Counted from the stretch's first letter, positions 29,416 to 38,625 are shown. The stretch is 64,000 nucleotides of DNA from Symbiodinium natans (GCA_905221605.1 CAJNDS010002132.1:486799-550798); one strand, 5' to 3'. Notes: generated from the sequence alone by a model not told the origin. Numbers and translations: made by a program.

Positions 29416-29654
29416 GTGGGGCAGGGTGGTCATACAGGTGGTTTAAGAGTTTAAGGGTCTAAGGCTTTAAGGCTAGAGGGTTTGAGGCTTTAAGGGTTTA
29501 AGGCTGTTTAGGGTTTAGGGTTTGAGTCGGTTTAGCCTGTCCCCCTTATGCTGTTGGTGATCTGCGAAGCCGTGTCCCCCAAACCCCACCACCGTTGAAA
29601 CTGAAGCAATTGGGACCCCGAAGCTCGGCTAAGCCACAGGGGTAGGGGGAAAGG

Positions 29655-29790
29655 GACTAGGGTTTAGGGTTTTGGGTTTAGGGTGTAGGGTTTAGGGTTT
29701 AGGGTTTAGGGTTTAGGGTTTAGGGTGTAGGGTGTAGGGTTTAGGGTTTAGGGTTTAGGGTTTAGGGTTTAGGGTTTAGGGTTTAGGGTC
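29655..29790 (+). repeat. TTTAGGG array with TGTAGGG units
   Basis: About nineteen units, four of them TGTAGGG. Confidence 0.95.
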
Positions 29791-29879
29791 CCAGAGCCCT
29801 TGCAACCTCCGGCTTCCAAGTGGGGGCGCCTGAAGCGTGTAGCCCATGGTGTAGTAGTTGGCAGCATACCTGCCATGGG

Positions 29880-30128
29880 GGTTTAGGGTTTAGGGTTTAG
29901 GGTTTAGGGTTTCGGGTTTCGGGTTTCGGGTTTAGGGTTTATTGGTTTAGGGTTGAGAGAGAGAGAGAGCGCAAGAGCGAGAGAGAGAGAGAGAGAGAAA
30001 GATAGTGACATCGGAGACCAAGCGCTGTGGAATCTCTCTCTCTCTCTCTCCCTAAACCCTAAACCCTAAACCCTAAACCCTAAACCCTAAACCCTAGACC
30101 CTAAACCCTAAACCCTAAAACCTAAACC
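29880..30128. repeat. Composite palindrome: TTTAGGG - (GA)n - loop - (CT)n - CCCTAAA
   Basis: G-strand array (29880-29955), a GA-rich run (29956-30000), a 27-bp loop ending GCTGTGGAA, a CT run (30032-30050), then a C-strand array (30051-30128). The two halves are near-complementary, so a single strand could fold into a hairpin with arms of about 90 bp. Confidence 0.88.
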
Positions 30129-30245
30129 GGAAGGAACCCGGGCCCCAAGAAAACAGAACCCAAGCCCACTCAGGCTCCTGGTTTGCGAAGTGGTCACTTC
30201 TCTAAATCTGGTCCCTTTTGGGTCTTTTGTTTAAGGAGGCCCTTT

Positions 30246-30342
30246 GGGATGTTACCCCTCATACGAACAGTCCTTCATAGAGATTAAGTTACCCCCTAGT
30301 ATAATCCCTATTAAGGACTGTTAGTATAATGGGCAACATCCC
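30246..30342. mobile_element. Element A, copy at 30.2 kb
   Basis: GGGATGTTACCCCTCATACG to TAGTATAATGGGCAACATCCC. Complete, 97 bp, with 8-bp perfect outermost inverted ends (GGGATGTT/AACATCCC). Confidence 0.85.
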
Positions 30343-30354
30343 AAGCGGCCCCTC

Positions 30355-30412
30355 CCTAAACCCTAACCCCTAAACCCTAAACCCTAAAGCCTAAACCCTA
30401 AACCCTAACATA
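30355..30412 (-). repeat. CCCTAAA array
   Basis: Seven to eight units with one CCCCTAAA and one GCCTAAA. Confidence 0.92.
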
Positions 30413-30514
30413 TTTCGGGCATCCACAAAGGGACCACAATGTAGGAGAACTGAGCCAAATACTTCCTTACGTCGATGCGCGGACCCTCGAACCCCAAAAC
30501 CCTAAGCCCTACTG

Positions 30515-30585
30515 GGTTTAGGGTTTAGGGTTTAGGGTTTAGGCCTCAAATCCCAAAACCTAAACCCTAAACCCTAAACCCTGCA
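30515..30585. repeat. Head-to-head telomeric junction
   Basis: Four TTTAGGG units, the linker CCTCAAATCCCAA, then four CCCTAAA-type units. Confidence 0.85.
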
Positions 30586-30711
30586 AACCCCGTTCGGGTG
30601 CAGTGCCGCATGCGAAGTCCGAAATCGCAAATGACCGCGACCTCAACCGCCCTAACAGCCGAGTGTGAAACCTGAAAAGACTTGGGGTTGAGGGTTAGGG
30701 TTGCGCGTAGA

Positions 30712-30790
30712 GTTTAGGGTTTAGGGTTTAGGGTTTGGGGTTTAGGGTTTAGGGTTTAGGGTTTAGGATTTAGGGTTTTGAGTTTTGGGT
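30712..30790 (+). repeat. TTTAGGG array
   Basis: About ten units with TTTGGGG and TTTAGGA variants. Confidence 0.93.
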
Positions 30791-30914
30791 GTTGGGCTTA
30801 GTCAAAAAAACACGTGCCAGGACCGCCAGCATGCCAGCGAGACGCACCTCGGGGTCTGAAGTTTGTTTTCGCGTGCGAAGATCTTTGACCATGCCACACC
30901 CTACGGACGTTTCG

Positions 30915-30968
30915 GGTTTAGGGTTTAGGGTTTAGGGTTTAGGGTTTAGGGTTTAGGGTTTAGGGTTT
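30915..30968 (+). repeat. Perfect TTTAGGG array
   Basis: Seven units. Confidence 0.95.
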
Positions 30969-31013
30969 CGTTTGGGCTTGGGTTCTCTTGGGAGTTTTTT
31001 TGGGCCTCCCTTA

Positions 31014-31148
31014 AAGGTTGCCCAGTAACCTAGGATTCAAAAGGGCGCGTGCCCCTTCTTTTTGCTTACAGGTGTTTATGAGGGAACCTGAACCCCCCCC
31101 CAAAAAAAAAAACAATCAATAAAGAAGGGTACTGCTGGGCATCCTAGA
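31014..31148 (+). mobile_element. Element E, copy at 31.0 kb
   Basis: GGTTGCCCAGTAACCTAGG at the left and GGGTACTGCTGGGCATCCTAG at the right are inverted. The middle has GTTTATGAGGGAACCTGAAC followed by C and A runs. Confidence 0.75.
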
Positions 31149-31392
31149 TCGCACGCATTGCCGGAACGCCAACTGTCAGCACGAGGCAGGGTTTTCCAGA
31201 AGCTTGCGATGGTATGATGGTAATGTTGAATTTCGGCTGGTCCACTGCTTGAGACCAGGTGATACCGCTTTGCCACGTCTGTTCTTCATGGCATGCGGGT
31301 GCGAGGTCTCTCTTTCGAAGGGATTCCGTACTGCTTTCCGCGACTATGTTGCCAGTCTCCGTCCTGCTGTTCCAGACTCTAGGATGGCCCAA
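31149..31392. other. Unique spacer, no gene seen
   Basis: GC-balanced sequence with frames of 65-82 codons on both strands. No domain recognised. Confidence 0.4.
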
Positions 31393-31522
31393 ACCCTCTG
31401 AAGAATATTCTTTAGGGTTTAGGGTTTAGGGTTTAGGGTTTAGGGTTTGATCCTCTTAAAACCCAGTAAGGGAAAAAATAGAAATGGCCCAAGGGCCTGC
31501 CGAGCCATCACTTTGTTGAGAG
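31384..31522 (+). mobile_element. Element K, interrupted by a telomeric array
   Basis: GATGGCCCAAACCCTCTG, GAAGAATATTC, then TTTAGGG x 5 (31411-31448), then TGATCCTCTTAAAACCCAG and GGCCCAAGGGCCTGCCGAGCC. In the two intact copies AATATTC or its equivalent and TGATC are separated only by about 8 bp (CTAGTTA in the 8.9-kb copy). Confidence 0.8.
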
Positions 31523-31877
31523 ACCCGGAGGCCAAGTCTGCGGCCGGCTGTCGCGAGACGAATGCTGCAACAGTTCTAGACCGCATGACATGACCTGCAC
31601 GGTGTACGGCATCAGCAAGTTGCAGAACTTAGCATGAGCACGAACAATGGACTGGATGTATGCACTCTGCCGAAACTCAAGAAGTCTCAGCTTCAGTGGG
31701 CACTGCACTTTAAGCATGATCGTTAATTCCAAAACGACGCAACTCAACTGCAACTTGCTGTCGCCATGACAGTGTGTCGAGCAGTTCGTTGCAACAGTAT
31801 TGCTCAGAGCACCCCTGTGCGCTGACGATTGGCTGCGTTCTCACTCGGTGGAGAAGAAGCGGCTCCAAACTAAGGAA
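31523..31877. other. Unique spacer, no gene seen
   Basis: About 355 bp, array-free. Minus-strand frame 31508-31753 (81 codons; MQLSCVVLELTIMLKVQC) has no recognised domain. It may be part of a larger unrecognised repeat. Confidence 0.4.
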
Positions 31878-32062
31878 CTACTTGGAGGTTCATGGGCAGT
31901 TCTAAGTGGGGCTATGAGTACTCGAAGTAGGGCTGGAAGTATAGTTGCCTTTAGGGTTTAGGGTTTAGGCTTTAGGGTTTAGGGTTTAGGGTTGAGGGTT
32001 TAGGGTTCATGCTTATAAGATAACCCTACTTATAGCTATAGCTACTCATGAACCTCCAAGTA
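31878..32062. mobile_element. Element B, interrupted by a telomeric array
   Basis: Inverted ends CTACTTGGAGGTTCATGGGC and GCTACTCATGAACCTCCAAGTA. Between GAAGTATAGTTGCC and TTCATGCTTATAAG is a TTTAGGG array (31950-32007) not found in the complete copies at 45.84 and 50.03 kb. Confidence 0.8.
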
Positions 32063-32411
32063 CCGCCTTAGCACAATGAGGTTTCGATGCCGCCCCCCGG
32101 AAGTCAGTGCAGGGTTGCTTTCCCTTCGACGCGGGCCCTGAACTCTAACCTCTAAACCGTCTAAACCAGTTTCGCAAAGCCTAAACCCTAAACCCAAAAC
32201 CCAAAACCCTAAACCCTAAACGCTAAACCGGCTCAATGCAGAGAGTCTCTCATGCTTGATGGAAAGCAGCCTCGCAATTCTCTGACGGCGTGCATGAAAC
32301 GAGATGACCGAGGAACGATCGGAACAAAACGATGGCCGAAGAAGGAGGAAAGTACTGACTATTTCATCAGTCTCTGTACTGTTTGTGACCGATCTGCGTA
32401 TGGTGCCTATG

Positions 32412-32509
32412 TTGGAATTTCCCAAAATAAGGGTACCCCTGTCGTACCCCAAATAAGAATAGAATCCCTTTAACGAGACCCCCAAAGGGGGTACCCCTAT
32501 TTTCGGAAA
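32412..32509. mobile_element. Element O, copy 1
   Basis: Inverted ends CCAAAATAAGGGTACCCC and GGGGTACCCCTATTTTCGG. About 98 bp with an AT-rich interior. A partial relative is at 45073-45120. Confidence 0.65.
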
Positions 32510-32792
32510 ACCCCCCCCTAGCATAACTACAACACAAACCCGTATATTACCACGACCCTTGGGGAAGGTCCCTATTTAAGAGAGCAAGAGGAAGGGTTAA
32601 GAAGGGATCCCTGTCGCTAAGCCCTAAACACTAAACCCTAAAACCTAAACCCTGAACCCTGAACCCTAACCCATAAACCCTAAACCCTAAACTCTAACCC
32701 TAAACCCTAAACCCTCAACCCTTTGAAAGGTCCCCCTTATCCTACCTAGGATAGGCCATCCTTTGCTGCAAGTACACCTTGGAGGCTCTTTT
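32510..32792. other. Spacer with CCCTAAA array
   Basis: Degenerate CCCTAAA array at 32620-32722 with CCCTGAA, ACCCATA and CTCTAAC variants, flanked by unique sequence. Confidence 0.8.
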
Positions 32793-32881
32793 CTTGGTAG
32801 CCCAGTAGCCATCTGCTAATAAGGGTATGGCTTTTTGGCTGGTTACTTTAGAAGGGAACCCAGAACCAACACAAAAAGGGG
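32793..32881 (+). mobile_element. Element E, right-truncated copy
   Basis: CTTGGTAGCCCAGTAGCC, AAGGGTATGGCTTTTTGGC, TTAGAAGGGAACCCAG, then AAAAAGGGGG passing into a TTTAGGG array. The right inverted end is missing, replaced by the array. Confidence 0.7.
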
Positions 32882-32918
32882 GTTTAGGGTTTGGGGCTTA
32901 TGGTTTAGGGTTTAGGGC

Positions 32919-33190
32919 TCAGCAGCTCACGTACTAGCTTTCACTAGTCAAGCAGCTTTTCAAACGACAGGAAAATATCCACCCACCCAATCCCCAAACA
33001 TGAAGAAATGTAAAGCTTACATTTTTTCATCAGCAAGCCCTGTCCCCCAACCTCACTCTGTCATGGGGAGGCCCATCCCACCTTCGAACCCTAAACGCGA
33101 GGGCCTTGAGGCCCTGAAACCCTAAACCTCAGGCCTTGAGGCCCCTGAAACCCTAAACTTCAGGCCTTGAGGCCCTGGAGCCCAATTCTG
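32919..33190 (+). mobile_element. Element H, copy 1 (left part)
   Basis: Starts CTCAGCAGCTCACGTACTAG directly after a TTTAGGG array. The A-rich part (GAAGAAATGTAAAGCTTACA, CATCAGCAAGCCCTGTCC) matches 51220-51300, 52600-52690 and 53270-53345. A 33-bp repeat with CAGGCCTTGAGGCCC follows (three units, 33100-33182), also present at 52700-52805. Its right end is not identified. Confidence 0.7.
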
Positions 33191-33361
33191 TGTCTGCAAA
33201 CAGTCCACGCTTGACAGAGAAGGCTTTCCGCAGCGCTTGTAGTTGCTGATCACCCATGGCCGGGTTCGCAGTGTCTCCTATTCGATCCTATATTCCTCGA
33301 GCAGAAATCTCGTGCAAGGACTTCGAGTTTTGGAAGGCCTCAAGCATTTTCTTGGTTTAGA

Positions 33362-33430
33362 GATAAGGGTTTAGGGTTTCCTAAGGTTTAGGGTTTAGGG
33401 TTTAGGGTTTAGGGTTTAGGGTTTTGTGTT
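33362..33430 (+). repeat. TTTAGGG array
   Basis: About seven to eight units with leading variants. Confidence 0.93.
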
Positions 33431-33639
33431 TTGGTTTAGGGCTTTGGGCTTTGGGTTAACTTAGGGTTTAGGGTTTCGGGTCTAGGGTTAGGTGCAGTAA
33501 GGATTGGGTGCAAGGCAAACTCGGGCCTGAGTCTTTCCTGCGCGAACCACTGGGTTGGAAGGCGCAGCCTCCGGCCACGGAAAAGCACAAGCACGATTCC
33601 GAACCTAAGCTGCGTAAGAATTACTACACCGTTTCGCTT

Positions 33640-34260
33640 CAAGGTACTAGAAATTCATTCAAATTCTTGAACTTCAATCCTGCCAGAGATCTGGAAATCC
33701 AGACCTTTCACAGGCCTATTTAGGCATTGGAATCCTTACGATGTGAAGCCAGACTTTCAGGATTCCTATGTAGTTTAGACAACAATGTCTGTATTTCTTG
33801 TGGATTGGTTCCTGTTGAATCAAGGATTTCCAGTTGAATTGAGCATAACCGCAGCTTGAACACCTGCAAAGAATCTAGCGATGTCTTGACTCTCAATCCA
33901 AGAGGACTTTGTTGGCTCCCGCTTGAATCCACGACCACAGGAATCCCAAAACATCTTGATTTCCGGTTCAATAGCAACTGCTTGGCTGAACCCAAGACGA
34001 ACCCGGAAACATATTCGTTTGCAATTCAATAGAAAGCCTCTCCTTGTTCCTGCTTGGACATCATTGGAAATTGATTTCAATAAGAATACGTTGGCTCCTG
34101 TTAGAACCCAGAAAGCAAACCAGGGATATCTTCATTTTCCGATTCAATAGAAATCCCCTTGGCCCTATATACGACGAAGCCAGTAAGCCAGGGATTCTTA
34201 TTTAGATCCAGAAGGAGCCCTCTGGCTTCCAGATTGAAAGTCAATAAGATCAATAAGAAC
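33640..34260. repeat. Degenerate 50-68-bp tandem repeat in an array-free region
   Basis: Recurring TTGGCTCCYGYTTGAAYCC and GATTTYCGRTTCAATAGMAA motifs at about 33808, 33914, 33980, 34044, 34092 and 34160, with intervals of 50-68 bp and a longer first interval. Too diverged for exact unit boundaries. Frames on both strands cross it, none with a recognised domain. Confidence 0.55.
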
Positions 34261-35480
34261 CCAAGTAGTTTTGCGTGCACTACGACGACCTCTTTCTGCT
34301 CCCTTCAAATCCGGGAGGAATCAGGCCTTGTTAAGAACTTGCAGCTCTTGGATCAAGTCCCTTGGAGGCGGAGGCTGGCGCTTCCGACATACGCTTTACA
34401 ATGAGAACGCAAGCCCATCCGCCTCGAAAGACGATGAAATCGCAGATTTCATTCGTCGGAGGAACTGCACGTTGCCTCAACAAAGCTGGATCTGCTTGAA
34501 AATTCCTGCTACGATAGCATGCAAGGCATGGCGCGAGAGACCGCGCGCAAACACCGCACAAGCAGCGCAAGAAAAATCGAGAGTAACAACGCAAGAAGAA
34601 ACGTGAGTAACACCGCAAGAAAGCTTCACGCGAAGCACAAAAGCATCGGTTTTTTAGTGCCATTTTGACGGGTGAAACTTGAACATGTTCTTTCCCTGCG
34701 CTACAAGTTGTGCTTGTTACGACCGCTACACTGTGAAGCCTCAGGCAAAAGCACGCACACGGTCCCCACTTCTCCTTTTAGCCAGCCATGAAGGAAGCAA
34801 GCAAGCTTGGATCGCAGCTTAGCATGTACCGGCGGCGACAGGCCCCCTCAGCGCAGCAGAGTCTCCCAAGGCAAGGCACTTGCGGGCCCCAGTTCACGGA
34901 CTCCAACTCAAGAGCACCTGCTAGCTTCTCTCGGGAAACGCAGAATGAGCAGCGGATGACAGTGGATGACTTGCTGGCACACAGAAAGGGCGCCTTCTAG
35001 AACATGTAGGAGGCCAGGGCCACGCAAAAGCCAAGCTTCGCGGCGGGCGCTGTGGTGATAACCACGGGAAAACAGGAAAGGGTCTTGAGCCTGCTGAATC
35101 ATACTGCGCACGCATGACGAACCACTGGCAACGGCAGCGCGAAAGCAAAGCGTCCAAACCCCCACCTACACTCTTGCGGCAGTAGTTGCGGAACTAACGG
35201 TGTTACCAACGGAAGCTCGCGGAGTTACCAAAACAAGTTGCGGTGTTACTGTGAACGCTGGCATGGCATGCCCTCCTCAGCAAAGCTCCGAGGGCCGCAC
35301 CCTCTGCCCTCCGTTCCGAAAGGATCAAAGTTAAAGAATCCAAGGCACGGTGCGGAGAGGCGGGCATCAAAAAGGGCATGCCTGACTTAGAAGTGGAGAG
35401 CCGAAGAGACAGCGAGTGCAGCGATCAGTGTGGCTTATAAAGAATCCAAGGCGCCCTGCAGCGCAAAGCCTTCGGGAGGC
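34261..35480. other. Array-free region, possible gene island
   Basis: About 1.2 kb of GC-balanced unique sequence. Overlapping frames include plus 34271-34606 (111 codons), minus 34331-34663 (110 codons; a Cys/Arg-rich repeat CYSRFFLRCYSRFFLRC from a CGCAAGAAGAAACGTGAG-like repeat) and minus 34908-35165. No start, splice site or domain I can defend. GGTGTTAC/GGAGTTACC motifs repeat at about 35195-35250. Confidence 0.4.
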
Positions 35481-35886
35481 GCTAAACTCTAAACCCTACC
35501 TAAACTCTAAACCCTAGGCCCTAAACCCTAAAATCAATTGGGTTTTCAACAATCGGTGCCTCGCGCCGGGCTGGGTGTCATCGGCGACGCCGAACCCACA
35601 TGCAGCGGCATGATGGGCCCTTGCACCCCGAAACTCGCAGGGCCAGGCAGGTAAGCAGTGTGCAACATAAAGAGCGCAAGCCATGCCTGCTGGGCTCGAC
35701 CCATTGTACGGCGGGGTCAACACCACCATATTGCCCACGTCGGACGGGATCCTCAAAGCTGCCTTATAGAGCCGATCGATAGGTAGCTGCATGCATGTTA
35801 ATTGACTACTGGAATATACGTTTTGTGGCCCATGGGGCTCACCACCCATGACATCGGCGACTCCACCGGGCTCTCACAACCTGACA
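35481..35886. other. Short CCCTAAA array and unique spacer
   Basis: CCCTAAA-type units at 35484-35532. A 111-codon minus-strand frame (35514-35849) covers the spacer and ends in the repeat. No domain recognised. Confidence 0.4.
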
Positions 35887-36102
35887 AAAATTCGTGGGCA
35901 AGGTCCAAAAACTCGTGGGCAAGGCGTTTTTTTCATGGGCAAGGCCCAAAATAGGCCAAATGGACCTTGCCCACGAATTTCTGGACCTTGCCCACGAATT
36001 TTGGACCTTGCCACGATTTTTTGGACCTTGCCCACGATTTTTTGGACCTTGCCCACGAATACCATTAAGGTTTAAATATACCTATGATATGGAGGTTGTT
36101 TA
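35887..36102. mobile_element. Element H, right-end fragment with inverted minisatellite
   Basis: A 21-26-bp unit around GACCTTGCCCACGAAT occurs in minus orientation three times (35887-35950) and then plus orientation five times (35965-36060). It ends CCATTAAGGTTTAAATATAC, the same right end as H at 52228 and 53128, and runs into a TTTAGGG array. Confidence 0.75.
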
Positions 36103-36356
36103 GGGCTTAGGGTTTAGGATTTAGGGTTTAGGGTTTAAGGTTTAGGGTTTAGGGTTTAGGTTTGGGGCACCACTGGGCTACCAAGTTTTGCTCCTTTTTC
36201 GAAGACTACGATACAGCGATCTGCACGCTGGCGAGCAGAAGGCGTCCGGGCCCACACCGCAATACCCCAGCAACTGTTTAGGGTTTAGGGAGGGTTTGGT
36301 TTAGGGTTTAGGGTTTAGGGTTTAGGGCTTAGGGTTTAGGGTTCAGGGTTTAGGGC
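36103..36356 (+). repeat. Two TTTAGGG arrays around a 115-bp spacer
   Basis: Arrays at 36103-36165 and 36278-36355, the second with a short GTTTGG variant at its start. Confidence 0.92.
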
Positions 36357-36408
36357 TGACAGCCTTAAGGACCAAATGAACCCCAAAAGGGTTTATGGTT
36401 CATACAAT

Positions 36409-36561
36409 GGGATGTTCCCCCTTGTACAACCAGTCCTGAATGGGGGCTATAATAGGGGGGAACTATAATCCCTAGTACGGGTTTAGGGTTTAGGGTTTAG
36501 GATTTAGGGTTTAGGGTTTAGGGTTTAGGGTTTAGGGTTTAGGGTTTAGGGGGAGCATCCC
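36409..36561. mobile_element. Element A, interrupted by a telomeric array
   Basis: Left arm GGGATGTTCCCCCTTGTAC through ACTATAATCCCTAGTACGG, then TTTAGGG x 10 (36480-36550), then the right terminus GGGAGCATCCC. The array has replaced the inner part of the right arm (AAGGACTGTTAGTATAA in intact copies). Confidence 0.8.
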
Positions 36562-36563
36562 GA

Positions 36564-36692
36564 TTCATATACCCTGAAATACAGACAGTATAGGGTATAT
36601 GACCCCAATTTTAGGGTTCATTTGGTCCTCAAGGGAAGGGTCCATGCACCTCATGATTCTGTACAGTAAGATATGGAGACAGTAACGATAGG
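36564..36692. mobile_element. Element N-related palindrome
   Basis: CATATACCCTGAAATACAG faces CAGTATAGGGTATATG (36564-36601), followed by ACCCCAATTTTAGGGTTC. Resembles 17985-18042. Confidence 0.5.
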
Positions 36693-36858
36693 CTTGGTAA
36701 CCCAGTAACCATATTATAATAACGCGCAAAGCTCACAGCCCGTCAGCAACTCCATGCCAACTCCCTTATAATAAGGGCACCCTTTTTTGGTTGGACAATT
36801 TACTTATAAGGGAACCTTGAACCAAAAAAAGGGAAAAGGGTACCACTGGGCTACCAAG
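36693..36858. mobile_element. Element E, complete copy with long inverted ends
   Basis: CTTGGTAACCCAGTAACC at the left, GGTACCACTGGGCTACCAAG at the right. Inner arms AAGGGCACCCTTTTTTGGTT and AACCAAAAAAAGGGAAAAGGG are also inverted. This is the best-defined member of the family, about 166 bp with a 50-bp extra segment near the left end. Confidence 0.85.
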
Positions 36859-37194
36859 ATAGGGTACATGGCCCCAATGTTAGGGTTCGTGTTGGCCCTG
36901 AAGGAGGAACAGCATCCCGACAGTCTGCGCTCTGGATCGAACGAGTCTAGGGCTCAGGGTTTGGGGTTTAGGGTTTAGGCTGCAGGGTTTAGGGTTTAGG
37001 GTTTAGGGGGTCATCCCACAACTCTTGCTAAGAGTACCGGTGTTCGGGCCCGCTCACAAACCTTTGGAATTTGACAACAGGTACAGCACAGACTTCCCCT
37101 CAAGTTTCGGAGGAAGGCCGTAGCTCGACATTAGCGCGATGGCTTCGCCTTGTCGACAGAAGCGCTGGAAGTCGGCTTCTATGCCTTGGCATAA

Positions 37195-37318
37195 ACCCTA
37201 CACCCTAAACCCTGTAAACCCTATAAACCCTATAAACACTATAAACCCTATAAACCCTAAACCCTAAACCCTAAACCCTAAACCCTAAACCCTAAACCCT
37301 AAATCCTAAACCCTAAAC
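37195..37318 (-). repeat. CCCTATAAA and CCCTAAA array
   Basis: Five 9-bp units CCCTATAAA (37205-37252), then nine to ten CCCTAAA heptamers. A TA insertion was duplicated within the array. Confidence 0.93.
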
Positions 37319-37433
37319 CTGCCAAGATGCGTTCAAGAAGGTCAAGAACCAGCCTGTGCCCGACCAGCAAGTTTTCCCGCGTTTGACAGCTCCTCGGATG
37401 GCCCGAAGAAAAGACCCTGTGAAAAAAAAATCA

Positions 37434-37533
37434 TGTTTAGGGTTTAGGGTTTAGGGTTTAGGGTTTAGGGTTTAGGGTTTAGGGTTTAGGGTTTAGGGTT
37501 TAGGGTTTAGGGTTTAGGGTTTAGGGTTTAGGG
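37434..37533 (+). repeat. Perfect TTTAGGG array
   Basis: Fourteen identical units, followed directly by a fragment of element K. Confidence 0.97.
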
Positions 37534-37586
37534 CCTTAAACCCCCAGAAGGGAACGTGCACAATCTCCCAAGGGCCTGCCGAGGCT
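37534..37586 (+). mobile_element. Element K fragment at array edge
   Basis: CTTAAACCCCCAGAAGGGAA and CCCAAGGGCCTGCCGAG match the right half of K; the left half is replaced by the array. Confidence 0.55.
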
Positions 37587-37624
37587 CAGGTAGAGCTTCA
37601 AGTCCATGTCAGCCTCAGGGTCCA

Positions 37625-37745
37625 AACCCTAAACCCTAAACCCTAAACCCTAAACCCTAAACCCTAAACCCTAAACCCTAAACCCTAAACCCTACACCCT
37701 AAACCCTAAACCCTAAACCCTAAACCCTAAACCCTAAACCCTAAA
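37625..37745 (-). repeat. Nearly perfect CCCTAAA array
   Basis: Seventeen units, one CCCTACA. Confidence 0.97.
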
Positions 37746-37860
37746 GGCACATGGACTTTTAGGGTCAGCCTCAAAGCCATCCTTCTCAAGGAAGCGGCTG
37801 CCGCGTCCCCGCAGACGGACCTTGCCGCCACAGCTGTCGGCGATTGTCTTCATGTTGACC

Positions 37861-38069
37861 TTAGTTGCTGAGTTTAGGGTTTAGGGTTTAGGGTTTAGGG
37901 TTTAGGGTTTAGGGTTTAGGGTTTAGGGTTTAGGGTTTAGGGTTTAGGGTTTAGGGTTGGGGGTCTAGGGTCTAGGGTTCATAGGCCCCAAAAAGGTGTA
38001 CACTTTCAGTTCCATGGGGGGGGGGTCAGAGTATCCCAAAAAGTGTAAAGTCTACTCACTCAGCTACTA
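37861..38069. mobile_element. Element J, copy 2, carrying an internal TTTAGGG array
   Basis: TTAGTTGCTGAGTTT, array 37875-37980 (about fifteen units, the last ones TCTAGGG), then CCCCAAAAAGGTGTACACTT, AAAGTGTAAAGTCTACTCAC and TCAGCTACTAC. Confidence 0.78.
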
Positions 38070-38177
38070 CGTGACACCCTTGCGCCCGTAGAGCTTGGGC
38101 ACAAACTCGAACGCCGTTAGGATCTCGGGGTGTGGGGCGAACTCGTACCTTGCTGTTGGTTAGTAGGGAATGGGTTC

Positions 38178-38280
38178 AGGGTTTAGGGTTTAGGGTTTAG
38201 GGTTTAGGGTTTAGGGTTTAGGGTTTAGGGTTTAGGTTTTAGGTTTAGGGTTTAGAATTTGGGCTTTGGGTTTAGGGCAT
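38178..38280 (+). repeat. TTTAGGG array
   Basis: About nine clean units, then degenerate. Confidence 0.94.
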
Positions 38281-38625
38281 AGGGCCCTCATTCCGTCATT
38301 TCCTGCTATCCAACAGCAAGGTACGTGCACACGAAAGCCTTCTGCTTCTTCGAGATGTTAAAGTTCCTCGCGCACGGCTGCTCGAGATCACTGGAGGAAC
38401 ATGTGCTGGCGCTTGTGCAAGGTGAGCCCGAGGATCTCAGCTCCTGCACCTCTTGCATCCTCTTTTCGATCTGCCGGGCTTCCTTTATCTTCCCCCTTCG
38501 GTTCCCTTGCCTTCCCTCCCCCACCCCCCCCCCCAAGCTCATCACCAATCCGGGCACCAAAGGTGCCCTACTTGCCGGAGTCGTGGACAACATCACCATG
38601 GATGCCTGCACATGTCTAGGGGCTT
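38281..38625. other. Unique spacer with C-rich tract
   Basis: Frames of 60-124 codons on both strands cross it. The longest (plus 38325-38699) ends in telomeric repeat (GFEGLRV). It has a Cys-rich start (CFFEMLKFLAHGCSR) but no domain I recognise. Confidence 0.4.

Noticed and set aside
34656-34690. A dinoflagellate spliced-leader gene (TGCCATTTTG... resembles part of the leader)
   Set aside because: Only a short stretch resembles it and the diagnostic GGCTCAAG end is absent.
35887-36102. CRISPR-like array of short repeats
   Set aside because: Units are contiguous, without unique spacers, and flip orientation; the context is eukaryotic.
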